Source: Anadara kagoshimensis
Taxonomy: Eukaryota > Mollusca > Bivalvia > Arcoida > Arcidae
DNA: 64,000 bases
Assembly: GCA_021292105.1 (NCBI GenBank)
Contig: CM037864.1
Coordinates: 7,368,635 to 7,432,634, forward strand
Reading direction: 5' to 3'
The notes beneath the pieces are model-generated. The model was not told where the DNA came from and searched no databases. It saw only the letters and a program-made list of their open reading frames with translations. The number at the start of each line of letters is the position of its first letter. Position 1 is the stretch's first letter. This document shows, in pieces, positions 1 to 10,639 of this stretch. A program made the translations under genes and the position numbers.

Positions 1-231
1 AAATTCGCAAAACCTGAAAAACAAACATAGTAAAAACCTTTTAAATGTTGATGAGTACACGTAAATTAATGTAAATGAGTTTTTGTTTACTTATTTCATT
101 CAATTGTGGTGACCAATGACTGCATTTTGCATAACTAATTCCTAACTGATAATTTGTACAATAATCTTACAGGACACTAAATAATGTCCCACCAGGTGCT
201 GCTAAGCAATAAATCTATTGATCTATAATTT

Positions 232-425
232 ATTTGCCGGTATTAACTTTTGTGATTCTCTTACCAAAATGTTAATCTTTTCATGATAAGGAGTATAACT
301 GTATGTATGGTAAAAATAATACCATTTTCAAAAACAAATTTGTGAGGATTAACTTTTGTGATTATTTTGTCCTCACAAAACATGCGAAAGTAAATTGCAA
401 GCAAATAAAAATTGGATTACAGTAC
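232..425 (+). repeat. About 190-bp interspersed repeat, copy 1 of 3
   Basis: Begins near TTTGCCGGTATTAACTTTTG and ends near TTGGATTACAGTA. It shares order and wording with 2700-2877 and 59922-60080: TATTAACTTT, CATTTTCAAAAACA, GATTAACTTT, then ATAAA(A)..TT..TTACAGTA. No coding capacity is seen, and the class is unknown. Confidence 0.7.
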
Positions 426-526
426 TCAAGTCTCAAATGCTATCCAGCTGGTTATGAACCAAAGGTAGTATACTTCCTAGATTTTTGCAGCTAAAGACTT
501 AAAAAATCAGAGACTACCAATAAAGC

Positions 527-686
527 CTCTCTTATTTCCACAAATTTCAAATTTATTAGCAACCAAATTTCTTCAAGTTTGTGAAAATATAGTCTTTTTA
601 ATGTATTTTTTTTAACACATTTGCTAAACAAAAGGTTACTTTTTTAAACCCAATGACGATTTTAGCTACCAGGAATGGAAACCTAG
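527..686 (+). mobile_element. MITE family A (CTAGGTTTCCAT termini), copy 1, worn left end
   Basis: One of four copies of a roughly 175-bp non-coding element. The right end GGAATGGAAACCTAG is intact, while the left end is eroded to TCTTATTTCCA. The internal wording GTGAAAATATAGTC, AAAGGTTAC and ATTTTAGCTACCAGG is shared with 16577, 35851 and 59111. Terminal inverted repeats and lack of an open frame indicate a non-autonomous DNA element. Confidence 0.75.
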
Positions 687-711
687 CCTTTTTATTTCAA
701 AATTGAAACAA

Positions 712-1127
712 GCAAATTCAGTGAATTAGGATCCCCCCACCAGCAGGTGGTTTTTTGTAATTTGCAATTATGTTAAACGGGCCATAACTCCGAGAAAAAT
801 GAGCAAACCAACTCAGGTTAATGATATGCGCATTTCCTATCAATGTTGATGCTTTGCACCAAGTTTCGTGAAATAGTGCTTCACAGTTTTGGAGAATTAG
901 CACAGACAAGAATTTCTGACAGATGGAAATAAAGACGAATGGAAACTTAAATTTAATATCCCGCTCTTTCTTCCAAAGGCAGGGGATAACAAGCAAATTC
1001 ATTGTTTCGTAAAATAGTGCTTAATAGTTTTGGAAAATTATTCTGAACATAAAAGTGTCTGGATGGACAGAAGGAGGGAAGTTTGAATTTAAAATCACCC
1101 TCTTTCTTCGAAAGGCAGGGATACAAT
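712..1127 (+). repeat. Bivalve-type interspersed repeat, full plus truncated tandem copy
   Basis: 712-990 starts AGCAAATTCAGTGAATTAGG and ends in a CTTTCTTCCAAAGGCAGGGG block. At 991 the sequence restarts with CAAGCAAATTCATTG, then jumps into the middle of the unit (TCGTAAAATAGTGCTTAATA) and ends in the same TTTCTTCGAAAGGCAGGG block at about 1127. A third copy is at 1961-2243. The body contains GGCCATAACTCC and CAATGTTGATGCTTTG. No protein is encoded. Confidence 0.8.
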
Positions 1128-1138
1128 GAAAATCTTAC

Positions 1139-1339
1139 CGTGGGCTCCTTTTAAATATTCTGTCATCTGATTTTTCTGTCGGGACAGCTGCTGTAAGAAA
1201 TGTTCAGCTCCGAGGCTTCGTATTTTAGGTACAAGATCCACAAAGGTTGAGTTGACATTTGCCGGTAATTTTTTACTAAACTGGTGTCCAAGTGTCATCA
1301 AATGATGTGCAATGAACATGGAGTTATTGTGAAAGATTG
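1139..1339 (-). CDS. ZW10: ZW10 coding exon 5
   Basis: A 201-base exon encoding AIFHNNSMFIAHHLMTLG, then TFVDLVPKIRSLGAEHFLQQ and LKGAH plus one base. The acceptor is TTTACAG and the donor GTAAGA. It matches the conserved HHNNCMYIAHHLLTLGHQ block and the following FVDLVP motif of vertebrate ZW10. The next exon must lie to the left of position 1; I see no further ZW10 coding sequence between 1 and 1138. Confidence 0.95.
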
Positions 1340-4300
1340 CTGTAAATAAATGAATAGTAGAACCTTGTTATAATGCCCCTTAAAAATATAACTCTTCTAA
1401 TTTATTTCTCAGCGGAACAGTGATTCAAAGTTAGTTTATGAATCACTGTGCCTCTAACCACATAGACCACTGCAGTAGCTCAGTTGGTAGAATGCTCGCT
1501 CCATAAGTGGGAGGTCATGGGTTCAAACCCAGACTGGGTCTGACCCAAGACTTAAAAGTGGGAAGTAGTGACTTCTTTTGCCAAGCACTCAGAATCATGA
1601 AATGAAAATCAGTTCTTTCGGATCCGAACTTGAAATAAACGAGGTCCTGTATCATGGTAGGCATGGCACGCTAAAGAACCCTGCTGTATAATGCGATCAG
1701 TGCAAAGCATAGGCAAAATTTCTGCACCTTTGCCTATAGTTGGCAATGTCTTGACATAAGTGAAATATTCTTGACTGGAACATTAAACACCATTATTCAA
1801 CTCAACTCTAACTACATGGGTTTGAATTCAACTTTAATAAGATCCCAGTGAAAGAAAGTTTAATAATTTCACTCATTTAAGATTTGTTGTTTTCTCCAGG
1901 AGATAAGGTTTCCTCTATCATCTCAGAGCTTACTATCTCAATACATATAAGTGAAAGAGCAAATTCAGTGAAATAGGATCCCCCACCAACAGGTTCTTTT
2001 TTTTGTGATATGCACTTATGTTCAAAGGGCAATAACTCCCAGGAAAATGAGTAAACTAACTTGGATTAACGATATGTGCATCTCCTATCAATGTTGATGC
2101 TTTGTACCAAGTTTCATAAAATAGTGCTTCATAGTTTTGGAGACTTTACAGACAAGAATTTCAGACGGACGGAAGGTCAGAAGGAAGAACGGACCAAAAC
2201 TCGAATTTAATATCCCCTGCTTTCTTCCAAAGGCGGGGATAAAAAAATCTTAACCAGGATGTAAGCAACTATCATCGTAATCCACTCTATACTCACTGAC
2301 ATTTGCTGATAGACAATCCATTTTTGTTTATTCAACATACATTACATATAATTTTGTGACCTGACTGAGACACATAATTTAATTACAATGGAAAAAAATC
2401 TTTCGCAAGGTAATAAAGTTAGCTAAATAAGATATATATTACCACTCATCTGAGGTAACATTTCTAAATTCTTCTTGTGAAATGTTGGGAAAACAAAGCA
2501 GTACAATTCAAACATATTCCTAACTGCAAAGAACATCTGCACAGCACACTGAGGTGAACTCTCTGTAGCTTCTCCCAATGTGTCATATGCCAAACACAAC
2601 AGTTTCTGAACACATGCACTGAAAAATAAAATAATGTGTAAATAATAGAAGCTGTATATGTATAAATTATTTCTTTAATACTAAAAACAAATTTTTATTT
2701 GCAGATATTAACTTTTGTGACTCTATTTCCAAATCATTTTGCGATATTGACTTTAGCTGAAAAATTGCTGATCATTTTCAAAAACATGTTCGCATGGATT
2801 AACTTTTGCGATTATTTTGCCCTAATGAAACACGCTAAAGTTACTCGAACCCAAATAAAAGTTGGTTTACAGTAACATGTCTTATGTCTCATCATGTGAT
2901 TAAGTGCATTCAGAAACCCCCAGTCAAAAGATGTTGCTAATCAATTTTATTATTTCACATAAAAAGTTGAATTTGCAGTTTTAGGGCACAATAATAGTAG
3001 AAAAGAAACAGATGTCACTATTAAACAACGGGATCATTTCAGAGAGAGGGTGGGGAGAGAGAGAAAAGGGATTTTCAAAAACATTTCTCTAAAACACCAC
3101 AACAACAATATTTTTGCATTCATATTATGTTAAATAAGGGATCATTGGCCCCCTTCTAGAATAAACACTGAGGGTTTAAGACACAAAACAAGCCTGATGG
3201 TTATACCTGACATGGCAGTCTGGGAGACGAAAGGTGTTACTGTCCAGACGACATTCAGGTTCTATTCTTCTACTCTTTTTCTCTGATGGGCCACCCTGTG
3301 GCTCTAGAGGAGGGAGTTCCCCTAATGGTTTATCTTCACACACTTGCACTGTATTGTGTATTTCTGTGGTTAACAGGAGCCTGGCTCTTTCTAGAATATG
3401 TTGGCACTTTTTATTGGCAAACAGAATATTGACATTTTGTTTGAAATCATCTAGAATGGTGTTGCTCTCATCAATAAACTTAACCTCTTCCAGTTTAAGA
3501 TGAAATTCTTTTGTAGCACTGAGAACACTGCTAAATCCTTCGAGTTCTTTGTTATTCGAGGGTATAGCCGGAATCAGGCATTCTTTCACAACAAGATCAA
3601 GCAGCTCTCTTGATATTACCGACCCAAGTTTTTCCATCAATGTTATTGCGGGCCCTTCTTTCGATCTTCGTACACAAAGATGTAACAATTTATTATTTAG
3701 GGTATATAATATCTGTCCCAAGGCAGAAAATAACTTTGTAGGTTCCAGAGGGACAACCTTGTCTTTCTGTAAGCTACTTGTAACAATTGTCGGAGCATGT
3801 GACAAGATGACATCAACGGAAACAGAATTCATTACACAAGGTCGCAATATGTGTTTCATCAACTTGTCACCAAAATTTTTCATTTTTGTATCCAAAATAT
3901 CCAATTTATTAAAGGCTTCTATTATAGCTACAAGGACACTTTCATTTTCATCTGTAATCATCAGCTTAAGCTCGCATTTCTTTTCCGTCAAATTCCAAAC
4001 CATCATATCCTTCCATTTTTCATCCAGATTGTACAAGAATTTTTGTTTTTGTACCTGGTATTCTGTCTGTAACGCTACAAGGATTTTTACGTCGCTATAG
4101 TCGCCTTGATATCTACCGAGTAAGGTCTGGATACTGAGAAGTGCCTCTGCTGCCTGCGAGAAGTTATTCGCTTTGTCTGCATTTGAAATGCATTCCAAGT
4201 TTTCCTGTAGTTGTACAAGTTTTTCTAGAGCGACCAAAATTTCTTTGACCTCTTTTAACTGAGTGCTCAACGCTTGAAATTCTCCTGTAGACATATTCAA

Positions 4301-7300
4301 CTGATTTTTGATCTGAAAATGAAGATAAAAAAAAATATCAAGGAAAATAATGTAACAAGATTATATAAGTGTTAATGACAAATTATACATTCCAGTCAAA
4401 GAATTTAGTTTTTGAAAGTTACAAAGCATTCAGGCCAGTAACAAAGACTGTTTTACAGGCCTGGCTCAGATTCCGCAGGCAAACTAGCAATTTCTATTCA
4501 TATGATAGTTTGTATTGGGATTTTGTTACAAGCCAGTTTGGCTTGCAGGCATTCAATTTTCACTGATCCGAGTCAAAATTTACTGGCCTCAAACAGTACT
4601 AATTTCGAAGACAATACATCATAATCATAATTTAAACCACTAGCATTTCTTTGAATAAAAGGAGTGGAGTTGCCTCGACAGTGTTTTAAATTCTGAACCC
4701 TCAAGGGATTTTACAACTACAGTGAGGTCAGTTCAAGGATGATGGAAGAAACTGGAGTGCCTGCAGAAAGTGAACCAAGAAACTTTCTCACACTTGAATC
4801 TGTCCTAGTTTGATTTGAGCTTAGGCTGTGTGAGGCAGTGTGATCGGTAGACTGTGGAAGTATAAAAGGTGGGTTAATTGGTTGGTTGAATGCTGTTTAA
4901 CATCACCTCAGTAATTTTTCAGCAATTAATGACGAAACTATTTTTACTGAATGACAACTTTAAGAGCACTACCTGTTGTAAACTCGTCCACAAAAATGTA
5001 GACGAACATTACAGTCCACTCAGTCCAATATAAGTAGTTGGTACCAATCTAACCTCAGCCCTGTGGAAAGTGCTGAAGTTTCTAGCTCTGGTATCAAATT
5101 AAAACAAAAAACTTAATAAATACCTCGTTTTCAATTTTATCAGCAACTTCTTGCATTTCTGTGGAGACTTGATCCAGGTTGTCCCTAAGATCTCTGGATG
5201 TTGCAAGGTTGGGATAGAAGTCCACATAATTATTGGTCGTAACATTATGTACTTGTAACTTCAAATCATCTACTTTCTTGGTCAGAATTTCCAATTTACT
5301 CTGGACTTCTTGTCTCTCTAGTCGACCTGTATAACAAGAAAAAACACAGAATTATAGTACACTAAGCAAATAAAGAGCAATTACAGAGAGTCAGCAGGGA
5401 ACAGTTTAGGTACTCTTACAAAGAGTCAGCAGAGAACGGTTTAGGTACTCTTACAAAGAGTCAGCAGAGAACGGTTTAGGTACTCTTACAAAGAGTCAGC
5501 AGGGAACAGTTTAGGTACTCTTACAAAGAGTTGGCAGGGAACAGTTTAGGTACTCTTACAAAGAGTCAGCAGAGAACGGTTTAGGTACTCTTACAAAGAG
5601 TCAGCAGGGAACAGTTTAGGTACTCTTCCAAAGAGTCGGCAGGGAACAGTGTAGGTACTCTAACAAAGAGTCAGCAGGAAACAGTTTAGGTACTCTTCCA
5701 AAGAGTCAGCAGGGAACAGTTAAGGTACTCTTCCAAAGAGTCAGCAGGGAACAGTTAAGGTACTCTTAAAAAGAGTCAGCAGGGAACAGTTTAGGAACTC
5801 CTTTTTCATCAAAATAGTGCTCGACTGGAATCATCTACATGAAGAAATTCTGCTTGCAAAAACAGTAGAAGGCTTCAAGAATGCCACTCAAAACTGCTGC
5901 TAAAACATCAAGCAGCACTCTACTATTGATCATATATCCAGAATTGAATCCATTCAACGAACAGATACAGATAAATTGGGGACAAATCAGCAGCTCATCT
6001 CGGCCCCTAATTACCTACTGTATATTGCTTTATTTTCACAGTGTCAAATTGTCGCGGTTTGATGATGACTAGTGTATTCGCGGTGTCAAATTTTCGCGGT
6101 CTTATCTGATTAAAGGAAAACGACTCTAGGAAGATTAATGGGCCTGGTAATTCCAGTGTATATTCGCGACGGTTTTATTTTCGTGGAATACACTTGACCG
6201 CGAATATAGCAAAAATAAAACCACAGTGAAATATAAGCATTATACAGTATATCTTGATAGCTGCTATCTATCTCTGGGGCAGCTTTTAAGCCAATAGTAC
6301 CTTTCCATAGCTTGGCCACTTGGCAGTTGAGCATGGACGCTTTTCTTTGGCTCAGTATTAAAATTTCAACAAGTCTGTTCTGTATATGTATTAATCTTTA
6401 TCTAGAACATATACAATAGCTACCATAGACTCAATTAAGTTTAAGACAGAATTTGACATGGGCAGACATGACTGAGTGGTACTGTCACTGGCTTTTAAGT
6501 CAAGGGTTGTGTGTTCGAACCTCACTCGAGACTTAGAAAATTTCTGACATGATTTTTATCTCCTGTTCATACTAGAGTAGTAAAAAGCTAAAATTTTACT
6601 AGTATAGTCTTTCAGATGACTTAAAACCAAGGTTCTGTGCTTGCTTAAGACACATCTGTAGAGTTAAAAAAAAAAGAAGAGTAGGCCACCTGTGGTCGCT
6701 ACAGAGGGCACTACAATTAGAAGAGATTGAAACAGACTGAGCAACATAAAATAAATAAAACCAGAGTTCCTTACGGGGCAAGACAATTGATGTATCGCCG
6801 GCCATGCCCACAATGTTTGGACACTGGCCGCCATCACGGTACCAAAACAGCGTCACAGCAACTAATGACGTTCTAGTCTCAGTGACGCCATTAAACCGCA
6901 CAATTCAGGCCAAGTTTTCATTATTTTTGCGTGTCATTCAAGCACGTCAACCCTTTGTCTGCACATAGTGGGTGTGGCCGGCGATCCGTCAATTATTACA
7001 AGTTATCATGTACATATATATCGGACTGTATCTTACAGAAACTGCATGAAAAACAGTGTTGCTCATCTGATCCATCAAAACGTTTCAACCAAAAATTTTA
7101 ACATGTTTTTACTGTGTTATGATATGTGTAGTACTAGTAGTCTAGGTAGCTCATTTGGTAGAACATTCTCAAGACTACTGTGACTGGTCCCAGGTGAGGT
7201 CCTTGGTACAATTCTTTATTTTTTCTCTTTCTTAATAAAGTTTGGTGGCAAGTTTGGCCCTTGGAAATGGTGGGCAGGCAATTGTAGCCATGAAGTTCTT

Positions 7301-8602
7301 CTGAGGGAGTTCATTGTACAAGATTTCTTATAGATCAGGGATTTATCAAGGGCCTGTTTAGGGCCGAAATTCGGCCCCATTCCCAAAATGGGCTGAGAAA
7401 ATTCCCAATTAGAAAATCGTACCAGATACATAGCTGAAGTCTGGTCATAAATGTGGCTGCTTTTCTCAATCTTCAATCAACTCAGTACACTAAAAGCATT
7501 AGATCTAATCATTAATGGCATCAAAGATGACGTCAAAGTTTTTCCAAAATGAGCAAAAAGTTGATGGTTTTTCCCAATTTTTAGTTTAGGGCCTTTTCCC
7601 AAAAGACCCTGATAAATCCCTATAGATACAAGATACAAGATATTTTATTCAACCAATTAAGGGCACACAGAGGGGCAATACAATTACTGAGAGGCAACTC
7701 CTCTCTAAACTGAAACTAATTAAGACTGATTAGCAAATAAGGAAGTACAATATATATACATACATGCAAGTATTAAATTACCTTAATATGTCTTATATAT
7801 ATATGCAAGACAGTGTTGCAACTCAAGACAGGAGTAGCCAAGTTGCTAAAGCACTTGTATTGTACTTTTTAATGATGTGGATGCTGTACTGTTTAATGTA
7901 CAACAAATTTCGTGAGGTAGTTAGTTATCAAAGTTGAGTAATGGTGTTTAACATCCCAGTCAAGACTATTTCACATATACTGAGACGTTGCTAACTATAG
8001 GTGAAGGTGCCAAAATTTAGCCTGTGCGTTGTGCTGATGGCATTATGCAGCATGGTTCTTTTTCATGCCAAGCCTACCATGACATGGGACCTCTCTTATA
8101 ATTATAGTTCCCATTCGAAAGAACCGTGACTTTCACTTCAAAATGCAGAGTGCTTGGTGAAGGAAGTCACTACCCACTTTCAAGTCTTGGGTCAGACCCA
8201 CTCAGGGTTCGAACCCACGACCTCCCACCTACAGAGTGAGCACTCTATCAACCGAGCTAAGCTTTATCCTGATCAAAAGGTCAAGTGAAAACGAGCAGCT
8301 TTTTATATAAATTGTACTGTATTTTTCTGTTTGTTTTATCCAACAAAAAGTGTTATTTCTACAGGAATTCTTTTACCAGTAAAAAGTGTATTGGGTTTAA
8401 TATTGGGGCAATATGGAAAATGATGACGTTTCCCCTTCCAACCCCCCCCCCCCCCCTTCCAACTTGATTTGGAATCACTTCAAGCAAGGTGTGTGTGTTG
8501 TGTATTCCGAAACACTTTAACCCTCTATATTCGTTATATCTAAAATTGTATTGATTAGATTTTACCAGCTGAGGACAGCACTTCAGTAACAAACGAAGCC
8601 AT
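1139..8602 (-). CDS. ZW10: ZW10, kinetochore / ER-tether protein (5' part of gene, five exons)
   Basis: Coding exons in transcript order are 8602-8566, 5326-5124, 4312-3207, 2618-2443 and 1339-1139; all junctions are GT-AG and the phases join without a break. About 574 residues are encoded against roughly 780 in vertebrate ZW10, so the C-terminal quarter lies off the left edge. Landmarks shared with vertebrate ZW10, recalled from memory, are the start MASFVTEVL, the N-terminal coiled-coil region, a STGEF motif, FANKKCQ, TSEIHNTV-like TTEIHNTV, and IAHHLMTLGHQF. From family knowledge, ZW10 forms the RZZ complex with ROD and Zwilch at unattached kinetochores, where it recruits dynein and the Mad1-Mad2 checkpoint. 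In interphase it joins the NRZ tether (RINT1, NBAS) for Golgi-to-ER vesicles. No lesion is visible. Intron 1 is 3.2 kb and repeat-filled. Confidence 0.96.
1468..1806 (+). mobile_element. tRNA-derived SINE, full length
   Basis: The head has Pol III internal promoter boxes: A-box TAGCTCAGTTGGTAGA at 1475 and B-box GGGTTCAAACCC. The body carries GGGTCTGACCCAAGACTT and the CTTTCGGATCC region. The tail is AAGTGAAATATTCTTGACTG followed by a TTAAACACC end. It is not a functional tRNA because no acceptor stem pairs around the boxes. The antisense copies at 7933, 48098 and 49822 have the same order of blocks. Confidence 0.88.
1961..2243 (+). repeat. Same interspersed repeat, second full copy
   Basis: Matches 712-990 from GCAAATTCAGTGAAATAGGA through CTTTCTTCCAAAGGCGGGG, with scattered substitutions. 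A related inverted fragment is recognisable at 32990-33110 (AAACATCAACATTGGTAAGA). Lies in ZW10 intron 4. Confidence 0.8.
2443..2618 (-). CDS. ZW10: ZW10 coding exon 4
   Basis: A 176-base exon, too short to stand out as an open frame, found by continuity with exon 3. It encodes ACVQKLLCLAYDTLGEA, then the SSPQCAVQMFFAVRN and FPTFHKKNLEMLPQMS segments, aligning with the vertebrate LAYQTLLEAT...SDQCAAQLFYSVRN...PTYHKENLQ region. It is flanked by a TTTTTCAG acceptor and a GTAATA donor, phase 2 in and 1 out. Confidence 0.94.
2700..2877 (+). repeat. About 190-bp interspersed repeat, copy 2 of 3
   Basis: Shares TTTGCAGATATTAACTTTTG, TCATTTTCAAAAACATGTTC and GTTGGTTTACAGTA with the copies at 232-425 and 59922-60080. 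Lies in ZW10 intron 3. Confidence 0.7.
3207..4312 (-). CDS. ZW10: ZW10 coding exon 3 (large central exon)
   Basis: A 1,106-base exon beginning IKNQLNMSTGEF (acceptor TTTTCAG before 4312) and ending LPDCHV plus two bases (AG) before a GTATAA donor. It carries most of the N-terminal and middle ZW10 region, including LRPCVMNSVS, FANKKCQHILERAR and TTEIHNTVQV. The last part is a variable, charged linker (PSEKKSRR) as in other ZW10 proteins. The open frame continues nine residues past the donor, but those are intronic. Confidence 0.96.
5124..5326 (-). CDS. ZW10: ZW10 coding exon 2
   Basis: A 203-base exon with an acceptor ending ACAG before 5326 and a GTATTT donor after 5124. It encodes RLERQEVQSKL through VADKIENE, a heptad-rich coiled-coil stretch. 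This corresponds to the N-terminal helices through which ZW10 contacts RINT1 or ROD in the family. Splice phase is 1 in and 0 out. Confidence 0.94.
5380..5800. repeat. 35-bp minisatellite in ZW10 intron 1
   Basis: About 12 head-to-tail copies of a 35-bp unit built on AAAGAGTCAGCAGGGAACAG followed by TTTAGGTACTCTTAC. Copies differ by a few substitutions (GAGAACGG versus GGGAACAG). The array starts only about 55 bases upstream of the exon 2 acceptor on the transcribed strand. Confidence 0.95.
6016..6249 (+). mobile_element. MITE family C (TACTGTA termini), copy 1
   Basis: The left end TACTGTATATTGCTTTATTT and the right end, read in reverse as TACTGTATAATGCTTATATT, are imperfect inverted repeats. 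The interior has GGAAAACGACTCTAGGAAGA and TATTCGCGAC. Copy 2 at 56469-56698 is in the opposite orientation. Non-coding. Confidence 0.75.
6785..6994. mobile_element. MITE family B (210 bp), copy 1
   Basis: Left terminus AATTGATGTATCGCCGGCCA and right terminus GTGGCCGGCGATCCGTCAATT form terminal inverted repeats of about 34 bp. Shared interior words are GCCATCACGGTACC and TTTTTGCGTGT. Copies of the same length lie at 43446-43655 and 55628-55836. Non-coding; lies in ZW10 intron 1. Confidence 0.88.
7933..8268 (-). mobile_element. tRNA-derived SINE, full length, antisense
   Basis: Reading the minus strand, the head (TAGCTCGGTTGATAGA, GGGTTCGAACCC), the GGGTCTGACCCAAGACTT block and the TTAAACACCATTACTCAACT tail appear in the same order as at 1468-1806. 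Located just downstream of ZW10 exon 1, in intron 1. Confidence 0.88.
8566..8602 (-). CDS. ZW10: ZW10 coding exon 1
   Basis: The ATG at 8602 opens 37 coding bases for MASFVTEVLSSA plus the first base of a Gly codon, then a GTAAAA donor. The next exon supplies the other two bases and continues GRLERQE, matching the MASFVTEVL...GRLE start of vertebrate ZW10. A longer open frame over the same bases (8359-8610) is in another phase and is not the gene. The start is fixed by this homology and by the phase join. Confidence 0.93.
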
Positions 8603-8759
8603 CCAAGCATTTCAAATATAAAATGGCGCCAAAGAAAACAGACTAAACATGAAATAAACGTGACCCATCATAATTTAACCACGTTTGGACTATGACGAGC
8701 TGGACAGTTTCTTACTGATTACTTATTTGTCTTTGTTATATAGGTCTTTATAGTCAAAT

Positions 8760-9534
8760 TATATTTTATCTATGATTTACTGCTGTTTAAAATCTGAAAT
8801 TCCTCCAAAACTAAGATATACTCCCTCGTGCAAACGGTATTTCCGTCTGTTGTCTGAGGGTTTTAGCCCAGATCTTTGGTTCATTTTGTGCAAATATAAC
8901 TTGAATGAATTTCTAAAACAGTTTCTTGTAAACCAGACTTTCCCATCAAAATTTCAATGGAAGAAAATAGTCAAACTACATGTACACGCTACAGAATCAG
9001 ATAACTGGTTACATCGCACAATAAATGACCCAGATTTTAAATTATATCGCGAGCTCACCGCAAACAATCCACCAACCGTTATTTGGGAAACAGCAAAAAG
9101 CACAGAGGATCTTGCAGCAGCGAAATTCGTTTCTAAACTTTGGACAACCCCACCTAATTCAGACTTTCATACATGTAACCTGTGTACTCAGTCTTTTCAT
9201 AACGTTTTTCAGCATTTAACATGTTCATGCCCTGCCGCTTAGCTTCAGTACACACACTCGGCGTTCTGGTCAAACCGGCGTTACCGATACATTCGGAATA
9301 ACATGGAACATTGAACTGAATAGTTACAGTGAACACCAGCAATACCTATCTTTCTTGGGTAAACCAATGAAATGTGTCACACAACCAGAGGAATGGATAT
9401 CGTTCATTCTAATATCGTTCAAATTTGTTTTACGTGCTTCAGCCTTGTATCAAAGGCTACTGGACTCTTGATGGATACTCCAAAACCCATAATTTCCGAC
9501 TTGCTATAGTAGACAGGCTTTAACAGATATATAT

Positions 9535-9608
<74 letters not shown>

Positions 9609-10362
9609 TATACATAGAGGATCTTAGACGAGTGGGGGTTTTAATATGAAATTTATTAAACGAGTTTAATAATTAATATGCCACGAGCCTTGGCTTTTAA
9701 TAAATTTCATATTAAACCTCACGAATCCAAGATTCTATATATCACATAACTCAAAATACCGAGGCATAATGACATGTTCATATTATTTGATGCCATATAG
9801 AAACAGACGATGTCTATCTGGGTCAGACAAATCGCCTCCAAATCAACTGCGCAAGTAAGATATACTTCTATTTAGTTATAGCAAAAGTAATTTAATCACC
9901 TAGAAAAAAAAGACATAATCAGTATGTAAGTTTAAATCATAATATTTTTCCGAATGCATCAAAATTATTTTTCAAAGAATCGGAAAGTCTTCAAAAGTCT
10001 AAAAATAAACAACAGATTGACACAGTTTTCATATGACGTCATTAGACACGACCACTACGTAAAACAGAAGCGTGATAACTGATTACGTCACAATCAAGTG
10101 ATATGACATGGGTACCTGTGTAATACGAAAAATATTACACCGTTTTATTCCATCAATAAACAGGAGGGTTATGTGATATTGTATATATAATAGACTAGTA
10201 CACTTAGTTATTAAGTTACCATGTTTCACAGTTAATTTTTTTGTTCATAGTTAACTATGTTAGTTTACATGTTTTCTTTTATAGTTAGTTAAGTTACATA
10301 ATTATATAACTATGTATCTCATGTAATGAGGATATCAATAAATGATGATGATGATGATGGTT
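8760..10362 (+). mobile_element. LINE 3' fragment, interrupted
   Basis: An open frame at 8772-9242 looks like the extreme C-terminus of a non-LTR retrotransposon polymerase, ending in a CNLC...H...C finger-like motif. One frameshift at about 9240 moves the frame; in the new frame coding-like sequence (SFSTHTRRSG through ALYQRLLDS) continues to a stop at about 9472. A 3' tail with a (TGA)n-type microsatellite (GGATATCAATAAATGATGAT) is at about 10330-10360, typical of some LINE 3' ends. Between about 9525 and 10185 the element is split by an AT-rich stretch with a fold-back. The clade cannot be fixed without a search. Confidence 0.6.
9525..9770. repeat. (AT)n tract followed by a fold-back element
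   Basis: 9525-9612 is almost pure (AT)n. Then 9617-9745 is an imperfect inverted repeat: AGGATCTTAGACGAGTGGGG and TTTAATATGAAATTTATTAA on the left arm are mirrored by TTAATAAATTTCATATTAAA and CTCACGAATCCAAGATTCTA on the right arm. It inserts into the LINE fragment. Confidence 0.8.
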
Positions 10363-10516
10363 TTATATTTTGGTCTTTTGACTATATTTTATCATCTTGA
10401 AAAAAAATTGGGAATCACCATTTTTGTTCAAGCACTACTGACTGAGGAATTGTATTCCGAATTGCTAGTACTCTAAAATTGGTATAATATAGAAATGATA
10501 TTAATATTTTTTTTCT

Positions 10517-10632
10517 TGTAATGGAAGTATGAAAGAATTCAGTGGACATTTTGCACACTGAATAATTCCCGTAGCGAATTATTTTACGTGTGCAAACAGG
10601 CAAAGTGTGCAATTCTTTCATACATCCATAAC
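10517..10632. repeat. Small fold-back (hairpin) repeat
   Basis: ATGGAAGTATGAAAGAATTC on the left pairs with AATTCTTTCATACATCCAT on the right. Internal GTGTGCAAA-type segments and GAATAATTC / GAATTATT extend the stem. No protein. In the intergenic stretch between ZW10 and the adenylate-kinase-like gene. Confidence 0.65.
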
Positions 10633-10639
10633 AAAAAGG

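Noticed and set aside
1468-1545. Functional tRNA gene
   Set aside because: A and B boxes are present but stems do not close into a cloverleaf, and the sequence continues into a SINE body and tail shared with other copies. The other tRNA-like heads in the window are also SINE parts.
3234-4100. Plus-strand open frames of 89 and 183 codons
   Set aside because: They are antisense shadows of the large ZW10 exon 3, and show no homology or splice support.
8359-8610. Minus-strand open frame MLGWLRLLLKCC... as a gene
   Set aside because: It overlaps ZW10 exon 1 in a different phase. The true frame starts at 8602 and splices after 37 bases.
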